NCBI GenBank assembly: GCA_903925445.1
Contig: CAIYFE010000099.1
Coordinates: 1 to 20,846 of the forward strand
DNA length: 20,846 bases
Source: an uncultured Burkholderiales bacterium
GTDB taxonomy: Bacteria > Pseudomonadota > Gammaproteobacteria > Burkholderiales > Burkholderiaceae_C
Reading direction: 5' to 3'
The notes beneath the pieces were generated by a model. It was not told the origin of the DNA and ran no database searches. It saw only the letters and a program-made list of their open reading frames with translations. This document shows, one piece after another, positions 15,875 to 20,846 of this stretch. Position 1 is the stretch's first letter; each line of letters opens with the position of its first letter. The position numbers and the translations under genes were made by a program.

Positions 15875-16267
15875 TCATTGCTCAGGCGCGGCTTTGACGT
15901 CAATCACGAAATGCTCGGTCTCGCCAAAGCAGTTGGGCAAGCCGCGATGCTGCTCGTAAGTCAGCACCACTTTTTGACCAATGTGAGCGTTGATTTGATC
16001 GACCACTTGGCTGTCGCGCACGGTGAAGTTGAACTTCTCAGGAATGGCGGGCAAGGTGCTGACCGCACGCAGTTGCTCGCCTTCCCAAGTTTTGCAGACC
16101 CATCCTTTGTAGGATATTTTTTGCACAAAGCCCACGCTTTCGCCGCTGGAGTAGGTGAAGTGGTAGGCAAAAAGCAAATACAAACCCACCCCAACACCTG
16201 CCGTCAGCACCAAACCGATCAGACTGCGCAACGCAAAGCGCACGAGCTTGTGTGCCAACGCGTTCAT
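15875..16267 (-). CDS. Small membrane-anchored protein of unknown function, coupled to glcB
   Basis: A 130-residue protein with a basic N-terminus and one strong membrane segment (about 13-35), followed by a compact soluble domain likely facing the periplasm. The soluble part has GFVQKISYKGWVCKTWEGE (46-64), a short beta-rich FTVRD segment near 81-85, and YEQHRGLPNCFGETEHFVIDV (104-124). Two cysteines, 58 and 113, could form a disulfide. From memory, similar Burkholderiales proteins are common and are sometimes labelled as 6-phosphogluconate dehydrogenase; nothing here supports that label, as no nucleotide-binding motif or suitable length is present. Its ATG overlaps the glcB stop (ATGA), so it is translationally coupled to malate synthase G. 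I cannot assign a function. Confidence 0.82.
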   Translation of the reverse strand: MNALAHKLVRFALRSLIGLVLTAGVGVGLYLLFAYHFTYSSGESVGFVQKISYKGWVCKTWEGEQLRAVSTLPAIPEKFNFTVRDSQVVDQINAHIGQKVVLTYEQHRGLPNCFGETEHFVIDVKAAPEQ

Positions 16268-18480
16268 GCTTGACCTGCTTTGACTTTCAAGCGCCAGGCA
16301 TGCAACAGCGGCTCGGTGTAACCGCTGGGTTGTTGCTTGCCTTTAAAAACCAAATCCAGCGCGGCTTGGTAAGCCGCGTCTTGGGGGTGAGCGCTCAAGG
16401 ACTTGTATTGGTCGTCGCCTTTGTTTTGCTTGTCCACCACCTTGGCCATGCGTTTGAACGTGGCCTTGACTTCTTTGGGTGACACAACGCCATGGTGCAA
16501 CCAATTGGCAATGTGCTGGCTAGAAATACGCAGCGTGGCGCGATCTTCCATCAAGCCGACATTGTGAATGTCAGGCACTTTGGAGCAACCCACGCCTTGA
16601 TCGACCCAGCGCACCACATAGCCCAAGATGCCTTGAACGTTGTTGTCCAGTTCCTCTTGTTTGGCTTCGTCTTTCCATTTGGGTTTGGCAACCACGGGCA
16701 CTTGCAACAAGTCGTTCAAGATCGCGTCGCGTTGTTTGTCGGCGTCGATTTTTTCGAGTTCTTTTTGCACATCGCTGACCTTGATTTGGTGGTAGTGCAT
16801 GGCGTGCAATACCGCCGCGGTGGGGCTTGGCACCCAGGCGGTATTGGCGCCTGCTTTGGGGTGTGCAATTTTTTGTTGCAACATGGCGGCCATGAGGTCG
16901 GGCATGGCCCACATGCCTTTGCCGATTTGGGCTTTGCCGCGCAAACCGCAAGACAGTCCCACCAACACGTTGTTTTTCTCGTAAGCCTGAATCCAGGCGC
17001 TGGTTTTCATATCGCCTTTGCGCAGCATGGGGCCCGCCAACATGGCAGTGTGCATTTCGTCGCCGGTGCGGTCTAAGAAGCCGGTGTTGATGAAAGCCAC
17101 GCGGCTCGCCGCAGCGGCGATACAGGCTTTCAAGTTGACGCTGGTGCGACGCTCTTCGTCCATGATGCCCAGTTTGACGGTGCTGTCGGCCAAGCCCAAG
17201 ATTTTTTCAACGCGACCAAACAATTCGGCGGCAAAAGCCACTTCGGTCGGGCCATGCATTTTGGGTTTGACGATGTAGACCGAGCCGGTGCGCGAATTGC
17301 GAATGCCGTCTTTGCCGTGACCTTGGAGGTCGTGCAGCGCGATGGCGGTGGTCACCACAGCGTCCATGATGCCTTCAGGAATTTCGCGGGTTTGTCCTTG
17401 GGCGTCGGTGTACAAAATGGCGGGGTTGGTCATCAAATGGCCGACATTGCGCAAGAACAAAAGTGAGCGGCCATGCAGCTTGACGGGTTGGCCGTCTTTG
17501 CCGGTGTAGACGCGATCGGGGTTGAGCCCACGGGTGAGGGTTTTGCCGCCTTTTTCAAACGACTCCACCAAAGTGCCTTTGACAATGCCCAGCCAGTTGC
17601 GGTAGCCCAGCACTTTGTCTTCGGCGTCCACGGCGGCCACCGAGTCTTCCAAGTCAAGAATGGTCGAGAGGGCTGCCTCAACGATCAAGTCGCTCACACC
17701 GGCGGGGTCGGTCGCGCCAATCGGGGTGTTGCGGTTGATTTGAAGGTCTAAGTGCAAGCCGTTGTGCTGCAACAAAATGGCGCTGGGATGTGCGGCGTCG
17801 CCTTGGTAGCCCACGAACTGCGCGGCTTTGGCCAAGGTCGTGGTTTTGCCGTTGGCCAGCTTCACGACGAGTGCGCCTTGCTCCACGGAGTAGCCGGTGC
17901 TGTCGATGTGTGAGCCGCTTTTCAGGGGGGCGGTGCGGTCAAGCACGTAACGCGCATACTCAATCACTTTGGCGCCGCGCACGGGGTTGTAGCCCTTGCC
18001 TTTTTCGGCGCCGTTGGCTTCAGAAATGGCGTCGGTGCCGTACAGCGCGTCATACAAAGAACCCCAGCGTGCGTTGGCCGCGTTGAGCGCATAGCGTGCG
18101 TTCAAAATCGGCACCACCAACTGAGGCCCCGCTTGGGTGGCCAACTCGGCATCTACATTTTTGGTGGTGGCTTTGACCTTGTCAGGCACAGGCACGAGGT
18201 AGCCAATTTTTTCTAAAAACTTGCGATAGGCCTTCATGTTTTTGATCGGGCCTGGGTGGGCGCTGTGCCATGCGTCCATTTCGGTTTGCAAGCGATCACG
18301 TTCGGCCAGCAAAGCGATGTTTTTGGGCGCGAGGTCTTGCACGATGGCGTCAAAACCTTTCCAAAACGATTCGACGCTCACGCCGGTGTTGGGCAAAACT
18401 TCTTGTTCGATGAATTGCTTCAGTGGCGTTGCCACTTGCAAGCTGTGAATCTGGTTGCGGTTGACGGTGTGTTGTGTCAT
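16264..18480 (-). CDS. glcB: Malate synthase G
   Basis: GlcB condenses glyoxylate with acetyl-CoA to give malate, feeding glycolate/glyoxylate carbon into central metabolism; it is a monomeric cytosolic enzyme. The 738-residue product is slightly longer than E. coli GlcB. Conserved active-site positions are visible: Arg344 in FLRNVGHL (E. coli Arg338), Glu442 in IMDEERRTS (Glu427) and Asp470 in GFLDRTGDEMH (Asp455) for Mg2+ binding, Cys632 in GCSKVPDIHN (Cys617), and the catalytic base Asp646 in LMEDRATLRISSQH (Asp631). The DLEDSVAAVDAEDK block (276-289) is also typical. I chose the ATG at 18480; an in-frame start 12 bases upstream adds four residues. It is followed by an overlapping small membrane-protein gene, and a TDT-family transporter lies upstream on the same strand. 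Confidence 0.97.
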   Translation of the reverse strand: MTQHTVNRNQIHSLQVATPLKQFIEQEVLPNTGVSVESFWKGFDAIVQDLAPKNIALLAERDRLQTEMDAWHSAHPGPIKNMKAYRKFLEKIGYLVPVPDKVKATTKNVDAELATQAGPQLVVPILNARYALNAANARWGSLYDALYGTDAISEANGAEKGKGYNPVRGAKVIEYARYVLDRTAPLKSGSHIDSTGYSVEQGALVVKLANGKTTTLAKAAQFVGYQGDAAHPSAILLQHNGLHLDLQINRNTPIGATDPAGVSDLIVEAALSTILDLEDSVAAVDAEDKVLGYRNWLGIVKGTLVESFEKGGKTLTRGLNPDRVYTGKDGQPVKLHGRSLLFLRNVGHLMTNPAILYTDAQGQTREIPEGIMDAVVTTAIALHDLQGHGKDGIRNSRTGSVYIVKPKMHGPTEVAFAAELFGRVEKILGLADSTVKLGIMDEERRTSVNLKACIAAAASRVAFINTGFLDRTGDEMHTAMLAGPMLRKGDMKTSAWIQAYEKNNVLVGLSCGLRGKAQIGKGMWAMPDLMAAMLQQKIAHPKAGANTAWVPSPTAAVLHAMHYHQIKVSDVQKELEKIDADKQRDAILNDLLQVPVVAKPKWKDEAKQEELDNNVQGILGYVVRWVDQGVGCSKVPDIHNVGLMEDRATLRISSQHIANWLHHGVVSPKEVKATFKRMAKVVDKQNKGDDQYKSLSAHPQDAAYQAALDLVFKGKQQPSGYTEPLLHAWRLKVKAGQA

Positions 18481-18589
18481 TGGAGATCTCACTTAAAAAA
18501 TAAAAATCCATTCAAATCGAATCTTAGGCCATACAGCTGACGCGATTCCATCAAGAAATTTCGAGAAGTCTTGACAAATATGCGTGTAA
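18481..18589. promoter_or_regulatory. glcB leader and probable promoter/operator region
   Basis: This 109-base AT-rich gap is the longest in the window and lies upstream of glcB (minus strand), after the transporter stop. It contains a perfect 6-bp dyad, TCAAGA (18551-18556) and TCTTGA (18569-18574), with a 12-base spacer, and an A/T-rich tract at 18491-18506 just ahead of glcB. A minus-strand -10-like TAAGAT (18521-18526) is present without a well-spaced -35. The dyad could be an operator; no regulator can be named from it. Confidence 0.4.
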
Positions 18590-19612
18590 TCAAGCTTCAG
18601 GCACCAGCAAGCCACCGCGCCGCAGGGCGTGCCATGTGTTGATGGACAAGCCAACAATCACAAATGAGGTCACGGCGCACAGCAGTGTGGCGGGCAGTCG
18701 CAGCCAAGCGTTGTGGGTGGCTTGCATCAAGTCCAGGGTCAAGATGGTGAAGGCCGCCAACGGGAAACTCACGCCCCACAAGGGCAAGCCAAAGGGTTGA
18801 GCCAGCATGGTGCGCAGTTGCGTCAAGCTCCACAAAACAAAGAAAAACGCGATGCCCCACAGCCCCCAAATCAGGCTGTCGGGTGCTTGCAATTGCATCA
18901 AGCTCAAGCCAATCACCGAGGGTGGCACAACGCTGATGAACAAGCTAGGGCTCATGCGCTCGGGCAAGGGGCCGGCTTGCGCCAAACGCACCATCAGCAA
19001 GGTTTGCAAAACCGGCCAAAGCAAGATGCCAATGCCCAGTTGTGCGGTGGCCCACTCTTGCATGCCCATGGGCACACCGCCCAATGGCGCCAGCACATTG
19101 CCCACCACGGGAATGAAAAACACGGGCGTGAAGGTTTTCAATTGCAAGCCGCCTTCTTGCGGCGGGCGTAACCAGCGCCCCACCACCCAAACGGTGCAGG
19201 CCAACTCCAAAACAGAGCCCGCAATCCACAACGTGCGAAGCAGCGTGTTGGTGCTGGCGGAGGTGTTCCAAAACAAACCTTGCCCCCAAGTGGCCAGCAG
19301 CAACATGGAAATTGGCAACGTCGCCATGAAGGCATGACGCACGGGATGTTGCAAATCCGCTTGCACCGCACTGGGGTGAACTTGCAAGCGCACGATGCAA
19401 GCCAAGCTCAGCAACAAGAAGATCAAAACTGACACGGCGCCAGTGATCAAGCCAATCCCAACAGCCATTTCGCCGAAGATTGTTTTGGCATGCAACCAAG
19501 TCTGCGCCAAGCCACACCAGCCCATCACCAAGACAAACCAAGCAGGTGAGAGGTGTTCGATGTTGCAAACCCAGTGGGACAAAAATGAGGTGCGCGCAGC
19601 GGTGTGAGTCAT
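18590..19612 (-). CDS. TDT/SLAC1-family (TehA-like) transporter for C4-dicarboxylates or related anions
   Basis: A 340-residue, very hydrophobic protein with about ten predicted membrane helices, the layout of the tellurite-resistance/dicarboxylate transporter (TDT) family that includes TehA, fungal Mae1 malate transporters, sulfite exporters and plant SLAC1. The first helix, near LSPAWFVLVMGWCGLA (21-36), resembles the conserved TDT first helix with its central glycine, and FIPVVGNVLAPLGG lies mid-protein. I chose the ATG at 19612; the frame is open to 19657, but longer forms intrude on the divergent LysR promoter. It lies upstream of glcB on the same strand, separated by 109 bases, and is divergent from a LysR regulator. 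A role in malate or other organic-acid export or uptake would fit glcB, but sulfite or other anions are equally possible. Confidence 0.83.
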   Translation of the reverse strand: MTHTAARTSFLSHWVCNIEHLSPAWFVLVMGWCGLAQTWLHAKTIFGEMAVGIGLITGAVSVLIFLLLSLACIVRLQVHPSAVQADLQHPVRHAFMATLPISMLLLATWGQGLFWNTSASTNTLLRTLWIAGSVLELACTVWVVGRWLRPPQEGGLQLKTFTPVFFIPVVGNVLAPLGGVPMGMQEWATAQLGIGILLWPVLQTLLMVRLAQAGPLPERMSPSLFISVVPPSVIGLSLMQLQAPDSLIWGLWGIAFFFVLWSLTQLRTMLAQPFGLPLWGVSFPLAAFTILTLDLMQATHNAWLRLPATLLCAVTSFVIVGLSINTWHALRRGGLLVPEA

Positions 19613-19671
19613 AAACCAAGAGTGTAGAGCCCCCATCCATCCCCCAGAAACGAGCAAGGGATAATGGCCGG
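19613..19671. promoter_or_regulatory. Divergent promoter region between TDT transporter and LysR gene
   Basis: In these 59 bases a near-consensus -10 hexamer GATAAT (19660-19665) ends only 6 bases before the lysR ATG. On the minus strand TACACT ends 8 bases before the transporter ATG. Both would put transcription starts at or next to the start codons, as in leaderless mRNAs. LysR proteins typically bind the region between themselves and a divergent target. No clear T-N11-A palindrome could be singled out. Confidence 0.35.
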
Positions 19672-20616
19672 ATGGACAAAATCAAAGCCTTTGAGTCCTT
19701 TGTATCGGTGGCACAAAAAGGCAGCTTGACCGCTGCGGCCAAAGCCGAAAACGTCGCGCCAGCCATCATGGGGCGCCGTTTGGACAGTTTGGAAGCCTTT
19801 TTAGGCGTGAAGCTCTTGGTGCGCACCACGCGGCGCATCACGCTCACGCACGAGGGCATGGCTTTTTTAGAAGACTGCCAACGCATCTTGGCTGACGTGG
19901 CCAATGCCGAGGCCAGCGTCAGTGCGGGTGGCTTGAAAGCCAGCGGCCATTTGCGCGTGACCGCACCCGCAGGATTTGGGCGTCGCCATGTGGCGCCGCT
20001 GGTGCCTCGGTTTCAAGATTTGCATCCCGAGGTCAGCGTATCGCTCAATCTGAGCGATCGTGTGGTCGATTTGTCTGCCGAGGGATTTGATTGCGCCGTG
20101 CGCGTGGGCGATTTGCCCGATTCGTCGCTGGTGCGGGTGCGCATGGCAGACAACCGGCGCTTGTGTGTGGCCACGCCTGAGTTTTTAAAACGTTACGGCG
20201 TGCCGCAAACGCCCAACGACTTGATGCGTTTTCGTTGCCTGACCTTGTCCAGCGATGCTTCCCAAACGCGCGGCTGGGCGTTTCGCATGCCCACGGCTCA
20301 AGGGCACGAGGTGATGCATCTGCGACCCAGCGGGCCGTTGGACTGTTCGGACGGACAAGTGCTGCACGATTGGTGCTTGGCGGGCTACGGCTTGGCTTGG
20401 CGCAGCACTTGGGAAGTGCAAAGCGACATTCGCCAAGGTCGCTTGGTGTCGGTGCTGGAAGATTTCGCCGCCCCGCCCAACGGCATTTATGCCGTGTTTT
20501 CGCAACGCAAACATTTGCCCTTGCGCTTGCGCCTGTGGATCGATTTCCTGAAAGAAAACTACGCCAAGTCCAGTTACTGGAATGCGCACGACGCCAGCGA
20601 GGGCGCACCGACATGA
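19672..20616 (+). CDS. LysR-family transcriptional regulator
   Basis: A 314-residue LysR-type regulator with the usual two-part layout: an N-terminal winged helix-turn-helix (residues 1-60; KAFESFVSVAQKGSLTAAAK, then RRLDSLEAFLGVKLLVRTTR), a linker helix, and a periplasmic-binding-protein-like effector domain (about 90-300) starting GHLRVTAPAGFGRRHVAPLVP. The effector domain resembles the CrgA-like subgroup (FDCAVRVGDLPDSSLVRVRM and the VLHDWCLAGYGLAW stretch). It is divergent from the TDT transporter, its most likely target, and its stop overlaps the start of a ChbG/HpnK-like gene (ATGA), so it may be co-expressed with that gene. The effector cannot be named. The start at 19672 gives a standard-length N-terminus; no strong ribosome-binding site is present. 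Confidence 0.95.
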   Translation: MDKIKAFESFVSVAQKGSLTAAAKAENVAPAIMGRRLDSLEAFLGVKLLVRTTRRITLTHEGMAFLEDCQRILADVANAEASVSAGGLKASGHLRVTAPAGFGRRHVAPLVPRFQDLHPEVSVSLNLSDRVVDLSAEGFDCAVRVGDLPDSSLVRVRMADNRRLCVATPEFLKRYGVPQTPNDLMRFRCLTLSSDASQTRGWAFRMPTAQGHEVMHLRPSGPLDCSDGQVLHDWCLAGYGLAWRSTWEVQSDIRQGRLVSVLEDFAAPPNGIYAVFSQRKHLPLRLRLWIDFLKENYAKSSYWNAHDASEGAPT

Positions 20617-20846
20617 GCGAGGCGCCCATCAAGCAGGCGGTGTTGTGCGCCGACGATTACGCACTCAACGCATCCATCTCGCAAGGCATCGTGGCTTTGG
20701 CGGTATTGGGGCGCATCACCGCCACCAGCGTCATGGTGTGCTCGCCGCGCTGGCGCGAAGATGCGGCCGCTTTGCGAGAAATGCGCGGACGGCTGGACGT
20801 TGGGTTGCACCTGGACTGGACCAGCGAATTTGCACAAGCCGATCGC
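20613..20846 (+). CDS. ChbG/HpnK (YdjC-like) carbohydrate deacetylase, 5' part only
   Basis: The first 78 residues of an open frame that runs off the right edge. The protein starts MSEAPIKQAVLCADDYALN; the ADDYALN motif, containing the metal-binding Asp pair, then ISQGIVALAVLGRITATSVMV and DVGLHLDWTSEF match the N-terminal half of the ChbG/HpnK (YdjC) deacetylase family, including the His of GLHLD that helps bind the metal. Members deacetylate N-acetylated glycans such as chitooligosaccharides or act in hopanoid biosynthesis (HpnK). The ATG overlaps the lysR stop by four bases, which implies coupling. Substrate and C-terminal half cannot be judged from this window. Confidence 0.88.
   Translation, partial: MSEAPIKQAVLCADDYALNASISQGIVALAVLGRITATSVMVCSPRWREDAAALREMRGRLDVGLHLDWTSEFAQADR

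Noticed and set aside
18571..18576. Perfect TTGACA on the + strand as a -35 box
   Set aside because: No -10 hexamer lies 16-18 bases downstream, and transcription would run antisense into the transporter gene; most likely coincidental.
1..20846. Mobile elements, CRISPR arrays, tRNA/rRNA genes, phage or defence genes
   Set aside because: None of the expected hallmarks (regular direct repeats, transposase motifs, tRNA cloverleaf, CCA ends, recombinases) was seen on either strand; genes are contiguous housekeeping or metabolic genes.

Overview
The window looks like a chromosomal core segment of a betaproteobacterium, most likely Burkholderiales, family Comamonadaceae (Limnohabitans/Rhodoferax-like). 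This is inferred from the gene order bamE-dapB-exbB-exbD-leuS-lptE-holA-proA-gshA, the protein sequences, and the moderately GC-rich, TTG/GCG-rich codon use (judged by eye, not computed). Genes are very tightly packed. The longest gene-free stretch is about 109 bp (18481-18589), so no gap reaches 300 bp. I see no rRNA, tRNA, CRISPR array, insertion sequence or phage gene.

Left block (87-12358, all + strand): bamE (outer-membrane assembly lipoprotein), dapB (lysine/peptidoglycan precursor synthesis), exbB-exbD (proton-driven energiser), leuS (leucyl-tRNA synthetase), lptE (LPS export lipoprotein), holA (DNA polymerase III delta), proA (proline synthesis), then gshA-kup-gshB. The last three are the two glutathione synthesis enzymes with a K+ importer between them. 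Many junctions overlap or abut, which suggests long co-transcribed units. A small stem-loop with a mutually exclusive alternative pairing sits just before leuS.

Middle block (12365-16267): a YafJ/Dug3-type glutamine amidotransferase and a DHA2-type MFS exporter lie on the minus strand. The exporter is divergent across 41 bp from a + strand photolyase/cryptochrome-like flavoprotein. That protein starts directly with the FAD-binding helical domain. It carries what looks like the Rossmann-like 'antenna' domain at its C-terminus instead, apparently a circular permutation of the photolyase architecture. This is the most unusual object in the window.

Right block (15875-20846): on the minus strand, a TDT/SLAC1-family acid-anion transporter, then malate synthase G (glcB), then a translationally coupled small membrane-anchored protein of unknown function. 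A divergent LysR regulator follows on the + strand, overlapping by ATGA the start of a ChbG/HpnK (YdjC)-type deacetylase that runs off the right edge. Glyoxylate use (GlcB makes malate), a carboxylate-type transporter and a LysR regulator together suggest a small carbon-acid module, but this is inference from position.
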